Assembly: GCF_019679435.2 (NCBI RefSeq)
Contig: NZ_CP139781.1
Coordinates: 5,328,001 to 5,392,000 of the forward strand
DNA: 64,000 nucleotides
Source: Actomonas aquatica
GTDB lineage: Bacteria > Verrucomicrobiota > Verrucomicrobiia > Opitutales > Opitutaceae
Reading direction: 5' to 3'
Positions 55,406 to 62,696 of this stretch are shown here, one piece after another. The position numbers were made by a program, and so were the translations under genes. Positions within the stretch are counted from its first letter, which is position 1; each line of letters begins with the position of its first letter. Below the pieces are notes generated by a model. That model saw only the letters and a program-made list of their open reading frames with translations, had not been told where the DNA came from and searched no databases.

Positions 55406-57145
55406 CTAGGGCTCGCGGTGCGTCGGAATGAACTCCTGTTCGACGGCGCGAGCGAGCAGCGCGGGCGGGATGAGGCCCTGCTGAATGAGGAAGTCATTGA
55501 AGGCGAGCCGGTCAAAACGGTCGCCAAGGGCCAGCTCGGTGCGGGTGCGCAGGGCCATGACGCGCAGGTAGCCGTAGAAGTAGGCGGTGGCCTGGCCGGG
55601 GCTGCGGAAGGTGTAGCGGTCGAGCTCCTGTTCGGTCATGGCGTCGGACAGGACGACCTCTTCGCGCAGGATGCGGCCGGCCTCCTCGCGGGTGATTTGG
55701 CCGAGGTTGAGCATGGGATCGAGGAAAGCACGGCTGGCGCGCAGCAGGCGGAACTGCAGGGCGATCATCTGGCCCTCGAGCGGCTCGTAGGGTTTGAGTT
55801 CGGCTTCGGCGTAGAGGGCCCAGCCTTCGACGTTGACGCTGTTGAAGGCGAAGAAGCTGCGAGCGACGGAGACCCCGCGCTCGACCATGGCGGCAAACTG
55901 TAGCTCGTGGCCGGGACGGCCTTCGTGGGCGGTGAGCGTCCAGGTGGCGGCGTTGAAGGTGAAATCGTCGAAGGTCACCGCTTCCTCGCCGTCGAGGGGC
56001 GGGGTGCCGGTGGTGAGCACAAAGGTGCCGCGCTCTTCGCCGGTGCCGCCGGTGAGGGGCGGGGGCTGCATGTGGGGCGCGGGTTGGGCGGCGTTTTCGG
56101 CTTCGGTGGCGAGGCGAATAGCCATGGGACGATCGGGCAGGGTGACGATGCGCTCGCGGCGGATGATGTCCTCGATTTCGGCGATGACGGCTTCATAGGT
56201 CGGGATGACATTGTCGGCCGGAATCTGCTCGGCCTTCAGGCGGCGAATGACCTCGGTGTAGTCGGTGGTGTCCCAACCGCGTTCGGCGGCGATGAGGCCG
56301 GCGAGGGTGCGCATCTCGTTGCGGATCTCGGCGTAGGCGGTCTGGGCGCGCTCGATGAGTTCGGCGGGCGGGATGTCGAGACCGACGCCGCGGAGGTTTT
56401 GAGCGTAAACCGGGGCGGGCAGGCGGGAGTCGGTGCGGGCGGCGGGCAACACGGTTTCGCGCACCCACGCGTCGTGGGCGGTGAGCTCGGTCTCGAGTTG
56501 GTCGAGCAGCGGGTTGACGGCCTCGGCGTCGAAGTCGGGCGCGGCAAAGAGGGCGCGGATGCCAGCGATGAAGCGCGGCGTGTTGGCAAGACCCTGTTCC
56601 AACTGGGAGCGGAAGGGGTGGGTGAGCTCGGGGTCGCTGGCGGCCTCGGCGTAGCGCGCGCGGACCTGCGCGGGGAGGCTCAGGTAGCGTTCGAGGCGAC
56701 TGAGGGCGGCGGGGCGATGCTCGGGGGCGGCGTCGGGTTTGAGCAGACCGAAGAGTCCTTGGTAGATCAGTTGGCTCGCGTTGACGTAGGGCACCATGTG
56801 CTGCTCTTGGATGAGGCTCGTCTCCACGTTTTCGTCGGCGGCGTCGATGAGGATGGCGAGGTCTTCGCGGACGAAGGGGTTTTCCTCGGCTTCGAGGCGG
56901 CGGCGGTAGTGTTCCCGCACGGTCATCACGGCGGAGCGCAGGCGGGCACCGCGGTCGGGGCCGAGATCGATGATCTGATCGTGGTAATCGCCGAGACCGA
57001 GAAAGGTGAGCATCTCGGGCTGGAACTGGCCCAGCACCTCGACGAGGGCTTGGGATTCTTCGTTGCTGCGTTCAACCCACGACGGGGTTTGGGCGGAGAG
57101 CCAACACGTGGTGGCGACGAGGAGGAGCGAGAGACGGCGGATCAT
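55406..57145 (-). CDS. DUF885 family secreted peptidase-like protein
   Basis: The 579-residue product has a signal peptide (LSLLLVATTCWLSAQTPS). It has the DUF885 core with LTAHEGRPGHELQFAAMVER near residue 408, an HExxxGH metal-binding motif. FNSVNVEGWALYAEAELKPY supplies the distal glutamate, and FRSPGQATAYFYGYLRV follows. Family members are zinc-dependent peptidases or carboxypeptidase-like enzymes. The last residues LARAVEQEFIPTHRE lie within the 42-bp direct repeat and end in P and a stop. It is downstream of rph with a 52-bp gap. Length is normal. Confidence 0.88.
   Translation of the reverse strand: MIRRLSLLLVATTCWLSAQTPSWVERSNEESQALVEVLGQFQPEMLTFLGLGDYHDQIIDLGPDRGARLRSAVMTVREHYRRRLEAEENPFVREDLAILIDAADENVETSLIQEQHMVPYVNASQLIYQGLFGLLKPDAAPEHRPAALSRLERYLSLPAQVRARYAEAASDPELTHPFRSQLEQGLANTPRFIAGIRALFAAPDFDAEAVNPLLDQLETELTAHDAWVRETVLPAARTDSRLPAPVYAQNLRGVGLDIPPAELIERAQTAYAEIRNEMRTLAGLIAAERGWDTTDYTEVIRRLKAEQIPADNVIPTYEAVIAEIEDIIRRERIVTLPDRPMAIRLATEAENAAQPAPHMQPPPLTGGTGEERGTFVLTTGTPPLDGEEAVTFDDFTFNAATWTLTAHEGRPGHELQFAAMVERGVSVARSFFAFNSVNVEGWALYAEAELKPYEPLEGQMIALQFRLLRASRAFLDPMLNLGQITREEAGRILREEVVLSDAMTEQELDRYTFRSPGQATAYFYGYLRVMALRTRTELALGDRFDRLAFNDFLIQQGLIPPALLARAVEQEFIPTHREP
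55412..55453. repeat. 42-bp direct repeat, gene-borne copy
   Basis: Identical to 50296-50337. It consists of the last coding codons of the DUF885 gene, six bases before its stop codon ends. The two copies bracket 5.07 kb that holds exactly the cyclase-FecR-barrel operon. Confidence 0.9.
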
Positions 57146-57197
57146 GAGGCAGCGTGGCTCGGACGCCGGAGTCGGGTGGCGGCGACCGGAGGCGGGT

Positions 57198-57950
57198 TTA
57201 GGATTTGGCCAAGAGGTGTTGGGTCAAAAAGGCGTTTTGAGCGGCGGCGAGTTGCTTGAGACCGCTTTGGGCGAGGCCCAGCAGTTCGCTGAACTGGGCG
57301 GGGGAGAAGGTGGCTTCCTCGCCGCTGCCCTGGACTTCGACAAATTGGCCGGCGCCGGTCATGACGATGTTGGCGTCGACCTCGGCGTCCCGGTCTTCGA
57401 TGTAGGGCAGGTCGAGCAGGGCGGTGCCTTTGACGATGCCGACGGAAACGGCGGCGATCGAGTCCTTGAGCGGGTTTTCCTTGAGGCGGCCGGAGTCGAG
57501 GAGCTTTTGCACGGCGAGGCGCGCGGCGACGTAGGCCCCGGTGATGGAGGCGGTGCGAGTGCCGCCGTCGGCCTGGAGCACGTCACAATCGATCCACAGC
57601 GTGTTGGGTCCAAGTTTCTCCAAATCGACGATGGCGCGCAGGGAGCGACCGATGAGGCGTTGGATCTCGATCGAGCGACCGTCGGCTTTGCCGCGGGAGA
57701 TGTCGCGGGCTTTGCGATCGTGTGTGCTGTAGGGAAGCATTGAATACTCCGCGGTGATCCAGCCGCCGGAGACATTTTGGGCCCGCATCCAACCGGGCAC
57801 TTTGGCTTCGATGGTGGCGCCGCAGATCACGCGGGTGTCGCCGAAGGAAACGAGGACGGAGCCGGTGGCGTGGGGGGCGATGTCGGGTTGGAAAGAAATG
57901 GAGCGCAACTGGTCGGCGGCGCGGCCGTCGGCGCGGGTGAAATTGGACAT
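57198..57950 (-). CDS. rph: Ribonuclease PH
   Basis: The 250-residue phosphorolytic 3'-exoribonuclease matures tRNA 3' ends. It opens with MSNFTRADGRAADQLR, then SVLVSFGDTRVICGATIEAK, SRGKADGRSIEIQRLIGRSL and IDCDVLQADGGTRTASITGA, all family signatures. The phosphate-binding RLIGRSLR region is intact. I chose ATG 57950 over the in-frame start at 57992 because family members begin near this residue. The DUF885 gene follows on the same strand. Confidence 0.97.
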   Translation of the reverse strand: MSNFTRADGRAADQLRSISFQPDIAPHATGSVLVSFGDTRVICGATIEAKVPGWMRAQNVSGGWITAEYSMLPYSTHDRKARDISRGKADGRSIEIQRLIGRSLRAIVDLEKLGPNTLWIDCDVLQADGGTRTASITGAYVAARLAVQKLLDSGRLKENPLKDSIAAVSVGIVKGTALLDLPYIEDRDAEVDANIVMTGAGQFVEVQGSGEEATFSPAQFSELLGLAQSGLKQLAAAQNAFLTQHLLAKS

Positions 57951-58140
57951 GCCGTCACCCCATGGTCCGCGCTGGGGAGTGGCAAGGCGCATTGAGCGGG
58001 ATTGGCCAGTTGCGGTGCGCAGGGGCGAATAGGGGGCAACGATACGAAAATCAGATTTGGGGGCGATTTTTGCTGATAGGGTTTGGGGCCCATCCTTAGT
58101 TTGGTGAAAAATAGTGCGGCAGATCTGGTGGCAGGTTTAC

Positions 58141-58167
58141 TCAAGTCCACCAACATCAAGCCGATAG
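58141..58167 (+). promoter_or_regulatory. Possible sigma-28-type promoter before the giant sensor kinase
   Basis: TCAAGTCC and GCCGATAG are spaced by 11 bases, against the sigma-28 consensus TAAAGTTT-N11-GCCGATAA. Transcription would start only about 6-8 bases before the ATG at 58181, which weakens the case. Confidence 0.25.
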
Positions 58168-58180
58168 GTAAACGTTGGCG

Positions 58181-61100
58181 ATGATCCCCAGTCAGTCTGC
58201 TTTTTCCCTTTATCCCGGCCGCCGACGTCGGTCTCTGATGCGTTGGGGAGTGCTCCTCCTCTTGGCTTGGGCTGCGGCACGGGGCGTTGGGGCCGAGCCG
58301 ATCACGCGATTGGACGATATTTGGGCGATGAGTCCGGCGGAGCGGGCGGAGGAGCATCCGCTGCGTATCGAGGGGCGGGTGGGCTACGTGGACCGGCTGT
58401 GGGGCAACCTGTGGTTTGAGCAAAATGGGGAGGCGCAATACGGGCGGTTGGCGGGAGATCCGCCGGCGTTTGAGAACGGCATGCTGTTTAGGTTGGAGGG
58501 CATGTATGTGCCGGATGAAGGCCTGAGCGCCGCGCGCACGACTTTGACGGTTTTGGGCAAAGCACCGCCGAAGGAAGTGCTGGACGTGAACGGGCGGGTG
58601 AACGAGATCGCGCGCTTTGATCGTCGCACGGTGCGTTTGCGAGGCGTGGCGGACACGCAGCAACTGATCGATGATGAACACCTGCGCATCGTGCTCATCG
58701 TGGATCAGCGGCCGGTGGTGTGTTGGGTGCCGCCGGATGATCCCACGGATTTGCCGGACTTCAGAGGTCGGGTGCTCGAGGTGACCGGGGTCTATTCGGG
58801 ACGGGTTGATCCCTCGGGCAACCAGTCGACGATTGAGATTTGGGTGGCGGAGGAATCGCAGTTGGAGGATCGGGGGGCGGTGGCGGAGTCGGCGTGGTTT
58901 GACGGCGAGACCCTCACGGTGGGCGAGTTGGCGCAGCGCCCGATCGGCACGCGGGCCGTGGTCACCGGAGTCGCCACGCGACGCGCGGTGGGCGAGGGGC
59001 TGTTGTTGCGAGGGGCCGATGGCGACGTGTGGGTGCGCACGATCCAGGAACAGGTTTTTGGGCGGCAGGAACCGGTGGTGGTGGCGGGCACGATTGCCAT
59101 GGATCAGACCCGGCGGATATTGGACCGGGCGTTGGTGCAGGCCTTGCCGGAGTCGGAGGCGAAGCAGGTGCGGCAGGCGCTGGCGACGGTGCCGGGGCGG
59201 GTTGAAAAGATTCGGGAAATGAGCCGGGCACAGGCGGAGGAGGAGCAGCAAGTCGAGTTGCTGGGGACGGTGACGTGGAGCGTGCCGGGTTTTGATTTTT
59301 TCTACCTCTCGGATCTGACTGGCGGCACGCGGGTGCGGTTTGATCCGCAGACCTCTCAACCGCCGGCCCTCTACAAATATCTGCGCCTGCGCGGCCATAC
59401 CATCGCCGGGCCGGCGGGGCCCGAGGTGATGATGCATGCGATGGAGGATCTGGGCGCGCGCGGGCACCCGGTGCCGCTGCCGGTCACGGTGCGTGATGCG
59501 TTGGCGGGCGGGGTGGAAGCGCAATGGGTGGAGATGCGAGGCTTCATCCTGGGCACGGAGTCGGAAGGGGATTGGCGACGGCTGCGCATGACCTCGCCGG
59601 CCGGCGACTTCACGGTATTGCTCAATTCGCCGGTGGATTTTGTGGCCACGCCCGGATCGTTGCTGCGGGTGCGCGGCGTGCTCGAAACCACGCGGGATGA
59701 GCGTGGTTTGATCGAGCAGGTGAAACTGCGGACGCCCTTCTTACACGACATCCGTCTGGAGGAGGAGGCGCCGGCGGATCCGTTCTCACTGCCGCTGGTG
59801 CCGCTCACCCATCTCGAGCGTCGCTCTGTATTGGAAGAAATGATACGATTGCGGGTGGCCGGTCGGGTGGTGCACGCACGCCCGAACGGTTCGTTGGTGA
59901 TCGAAGACCGTCTGGGTGGGGTGCAGGTGTTTTTGCGCGCGCCCGGTGAGCCGGTGGTCGCGCGGGGCGAGGTGGTGGAAGTGGTGGGCATTCTCGGGCG
60001 GGACGGCGCCCGTGCCGTATTGCGTGATGGTTTGGTGCGGGCGGCGGACGAGACGTTGGTGCCGGCACCGGTGTCCGCGCACGCGCTCGGGGTCTCTCAC
60101 CTGTTGGATTCGCGGCATGATGCGCGTTTGGTGCAGCTGGAGGGACGGGTGGTGAGCCGGTCGGAAACCCCGCGGGAGGTGAGGTGGAGGATGGTGACCG
60201 ATGGGGTCGACTGGGATGCGTGGTGGCCGCGGTCGGCCGGGAAAGCGCCGGAGGGCTTGCGGGTGGGCAGTGTGGTGCGGCTGACCGGCGTGGGGGGGCT
60301 CGTTTTTGGCAATACCCTGCGACCGGAGAGCTTCGAGCTGGAGTTGCGTGATGCGGGGGATGTGGAGGTGTTGCGGCGACCCAATTGGCTGACGGTTGAG
60401 GGCGCGCTGTATTTGATGGGCGGGTTGGCGGTGCTGGCGTTGCTGGCGGCCGGGGCGGTGCTGGTCCTGCGCCGTCAGGTGCAGCGCCAAACCACGTTGT
60501 TGCGCGAACAGTTGGAGCGGCAACGAGAGTTGGAAGGGCAGTTGGAGCGAGATCGTCGCTACCGCGCGGTGGGGGCTTTGGCGGGCGGGCTGGCCCACGA
60601 TTTTAACAACCATCTCACGACCATCATCGGGAATCTCTCGCTGCTGCAGATGGATCCCGACTTGGGGGAAGAGCAGAATGAAACACTGCAGGATGCGGCG
60701 AAGAGCGCGCGCTTGGCCCGCGATCTGACCTCCCAATTAACGACCTTGGCCAAGGGCGGGGCGCCGGTGACCCGACCGATGGTGGTGGCTTACTGGGTGG
60801 AGCGGGCGGTGCGTAAAGCGTTGCCAGCGGAATGGCGTTTGGAGGTGTCGCCGAGCGAACCGGAATGGGTGGCGCAATTGGACGAAAATCAGATGGCGCG
60901 CACCCTGCAGATTCTGGTGAGTCATCAGGTGCGGCGAGTCGGCGGAGTCGGGACCCTGACGCTGAAAGTCGAACGTGTGCCGGATCGACGTCAGCTGCGC
61001 ATATGCCTGAGCGATGGGGGGGCGGCGCCGTTGGCCGGGGTGCTGGAAAGTCTGTTCGATCCTTACGGCAAGTCGCTGTATGGCGATGAGCGATTTGACA

Positions 61101-61654
61101 TGGCGTTGGCCTTCTCAGTGGTGCGACGCCACAACGGCGAACTGGTGGCGCGAGCGCATAACGGGTTGGAGTTTGAGATGCGGTTGCCTTTGTGGGAACC
61201 GGCTCCGGAAGAGCCCGCTCCGGCAATATTACCGACAGCAGAACCAGCGAAGGCTCCGGTGCAGGAGCCGAAAGCGGCGTTGAATGTGCTGGTGCTCGAA
61301 GATGAACCCACCGTGGCCACGGTGGTGGACCGGATGCTGCATCGGCTGGGGCATCAGGTGCGAGTGCTGCCGGAAGGCAGCGCCCTCGTGGAGCTTTATG
61401 CGGCAGAGCAGGCGGCCGGTCGTAAGGTGGATGTGGTGATTTTGGATCTCACCGTGCCGGAGGGCATGGGCGGGCTGGAAACCTTGGCGCGCTTGCGCCA
61501 ATTGGACCCAGCCGTCTGGGCCGTGGCTTCGAGCGGATACTCCCACGACCCGGCGATGTCGCAGCCGCGGGAGCACGGGTTCAGCGATGTGTTGCGCAAA
61601 CCGTATCAGTTTGCCGACCTGCTGGCGGTGTTGCAGCGGGTGCGTGACGCCTGA
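58181..61654 (+). CDS. Giant hybrid histidine kinase with tandem OB-fold-like sensor and degenerate ATPase
   Basis: The 1157-residue product has a signal sequence (MRWGVLLLLAWAAARGVGA), then an extracytoplasmic region of about 700 residues containing seven OB-fold-like repeats. Examples are RTVRLRGVADTQQ, AVVTGVATRRAVG and VEMRGFILGTE. A membrane segment lies at about 745-765 and a coiled coil follows. HisKA has an intact ALAGGLAHDFNNHL. HATPase boxes are degenerate: N-box QILVSHQVRR, G1 CLSDGGAAP, and DERFDMALAF in place of GxGLGL. The C-terminal receiver keeps ILDLTVPEGM and RKPYQF. ATG 58181 is used; TTG 58175 is two codons upstream. Confidence 0.85.
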   Translation: MIPSQSAFSLYPGRRRRSLMRWGVLLLLAWAAARGVGAEPITRLDDIWAMSPAERAEEHPLRIEGRVGYVDRLWGNLWFEQNGEAQYGRLAGDPPAFENGMLFRLEGMYVPDEGLSAARTTLTVLGKAPPKEVLDVNGRVNEIARFDRRTVRLRGVADTQQLIDDEHLRIVLIVDQRPVVCWVPPDDPTDLPDFRGRVLEVTGVYSGRVDPSGNQSTIEIWVAEESQLEDRGAVAESAWFDGETLTVGELAQRPIGTRAVVTGVATRRAVGEGLLLRGADGDVWVRTIQEQVFGRQEPVVVAGTIAMDQTRRILDRALVQALPESEAKQVRQALATVPGRVEKIREMSRAQAEEEQQVELLGTVTWSVPGFDFFYLSDLTGGTRVRFDPQTSQPPALYKYLRLRGHTIAGPAGPEVMMHAMEDLGARGHPVPLPVTVRDALAGGVEAQWVEMRGFILGTESEGDWRRLRMTSPAGDFTVLLNSPVDFVATPGSLLRVRGVLETTRDERGLIEQVKLRTPFLHDIRLEEEAPADPFSLPLVPLTHLERRSVLEEMIRLRVAGRVVHARPNGSLVIEDRLGGVQVFLRAPGEPVVARGEVVEVVGILGRDGARAVLRDGLVRAADETLVPAPVSAHALGVSHLLDSRHDARLVQLEGRVVSRSETPREVRWRMVTDGVDWDAWWPRSAGKAPEGLRVGSVVRLTGVGGLVFGNTLRPESFELELRDAGDVEVLRRPNWLTVEGALYLMGGLAVLALLAAGAVLVLRRQVQRQTTLLREQLERQRELEGQLERDRRYRAVGALAGGLAHDFNNHLTTIIGNLSLLQMDPDLGEEQNETLQDAAKSARLARDLTSQLTTLAKGGAPVTRPMVVAYWVERAVRKALPAEWRLEVSPSEPEWVAQLDENQMARTLQILVSHQVRRVGGVGTLTLKVERVPDRRQLRICLSDGGAAPLAGVLESLFDPYGKSLYGDERFDMALAFSVVRRHNGELVARAHNGLEFEMRLPLWEPAPEEPAPAILPTAEPAKAPVQEPKAALNVLVLEDEPTVATVVDRMLHRLGHQVRVLPEGSALVELYAAEQAAGRKVDVVILDLTVPEGMGGLETLARLRQLDPAVWAVASSGYSHDPAMSQPREHGFSDVLRKPYQFADLLAVLQRVRDA

Positions 61655-61675
61655 CCGCGGTCACTGAACCGTCCC

Positions 61676-61706
61676 AAAAAAAAGACCGCCGGGGTGGCCG
61701 GCGGTC
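61676..61706 (-). terminator. Intrinsic terminator after korB
   Basis: A perfect 9-bp stem GACCGCCGG / CCGGCGGTC with a five-base loop is followed on the minus strand by eight T. It may also serve the convergent sensor kinase. Confidence 0.9.
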
Positions 61707-61739
61707 GAAGGGTGTAGGGAGATTTAGGATACTCGGACC

Positions 61740-62645
61740 TCAGCGCATGCGGGCGAAGGTCTGCTTCAGCAGGGTGGCGTCGTCGGAGTTGTCGTGCTTG
61801 GCGCGGGCCTTGGTGATGAGGCCGGCTTCGAGCGCGTTTTTGGTGGGACGCTGCACCTCGTAATACACGCCGAACTTGCCCGGCCAAGGTTCGCTGGCGA
61901 GGGCCATGGCGGCGGTGACGTCGGTCTTGTCGTGCGCCTCTTCGTCGATGATCTCGAAGCCGCCGCCTTTGCGCGGGTTGGCGGCATCGAAGGCGCCGGG
62001 GTGAAACTCGACGCATTCGGAGAGGATTTCGACGACGGCAAAGCCGGGGTGCTCGGCGGCGCGTTTGATCATCTCGACCATGTGCTTCACCTGGGTGGCG
62101 TGGGAGCGGGCGACGAAGGTGGCGCCGGAGTTGACCAGCTTGCGCATCGGGTTGATGGGCTGATCGATCGCGCCCCACGGGTCGGTCTTGGAGCGGAAAC
62201 CCTCGGGGGAGGTGGGCGAGGTCTGCTTCTTGGTGAGACCGTAAACCTGGTTGTCCATGATGACGTAGGTGAGGTTCACGTTCTTGCGGGCCACGTGGTC
62301 GAGGTGGTTTCCGCCGATGGAGAAGCCGTCGCCGTCGCCGCCGAAGACGAAGACCTTGAGGTCATCGCGGGACAGGCTGATGCCGGCGGAGAAGGGCACC
62401 GAGCGGCCATGGATGAAGTGGCCGCCGTGGGAGTTGACGAAGTAGGGGAAGCGCGAGGAGCAACCGATGCCGGCCATCGTGACGATGGATTCGTGCGGGT
62501 AGTTGAGTTGCTCGAGGGCGCGGTAGAAGGAGGCCAGCACGGCGAAGTCGCCGCAGCCGGGGCACCACGTGGGGTGATCGGCGGTGAGGGCCTTCTTGGT
62601 CAGCTGGGGTTGCTCGGGGGTGGGAGCTTCAGCGGTAGCGGACAT
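61740..62645 (-). CDS. korB: 2-oxoacid:ferredoxin oxidoreductase beta subunit
   Basis: The 301-residue thiamine-diphosphate subunit of 2-oxoglutarate (or pyruvate):ferredoxin oxidoreductase has the conserved opening TWCPGCGDFAVL. The ThDP-magnesium motif is FGGDGDGFSIGGNHLDHVAR, and NVNLTYVIMDNQVYGLTKKQ follows. With KorA it decarboxylates 2-oxoacids to acyl-CoA and reduces ferredoxin. It is the downstream gene of the korAB operon (51-bp gap). The spacer before its start holds a heptamer array. Confidence 0.94.
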   Translation of the reverse strand: MSATAEAPTPEQPQLTKKALTADHPTWCPGCGDFAVLASFYRALEQLNYPHESIVTMAGIGCSSRFPYFVNSHGGHFIHGRSVPFSAGISLSRDDLKVFVFGGDGDGFSIGGNHLDHVARKNVNLTYVIMDNQVYGLTKKQTSPTSPEGFRSKTDPWGAIDQPINPMRKLVNSGATFVARSHATQVKHMVEMIKRAAEHPGFAVVEILSECVEFHPGAFDAANPRKGGGFEIIDEEAHDKTDVTAAMALASEPWPGKFGVYYEVQRPTKNALEAGLITKARAKHDNSDDATLLKQTFARMR

Positions 62646-62649
62646 GGTG

Positions 62650-62684
62650 GTGAATGGAGAATAGTGAATGAAGAAGGGTGAAGG
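62650..62684. repeat. Heptamer array upstream of korB
   Basis: Five 7-bp units GTGAATG, GAGAATA, GTGAATG, AAGAAGG and GTGAAGG fill most of the 51-bp korA-korB spacer, starting five bases from the korB start. Confidence 0.65.
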
Positions 62685-62696
62685 TGCGCCGTGTGC

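Noticed and set aside
50338-55411. Integrase or transposase inside the 42-bp-repeat-flanked segment
   Set aside because: The segment is fully used by the cyclase, FecR and barrel genes; no recombinase motif is seen in any frame.
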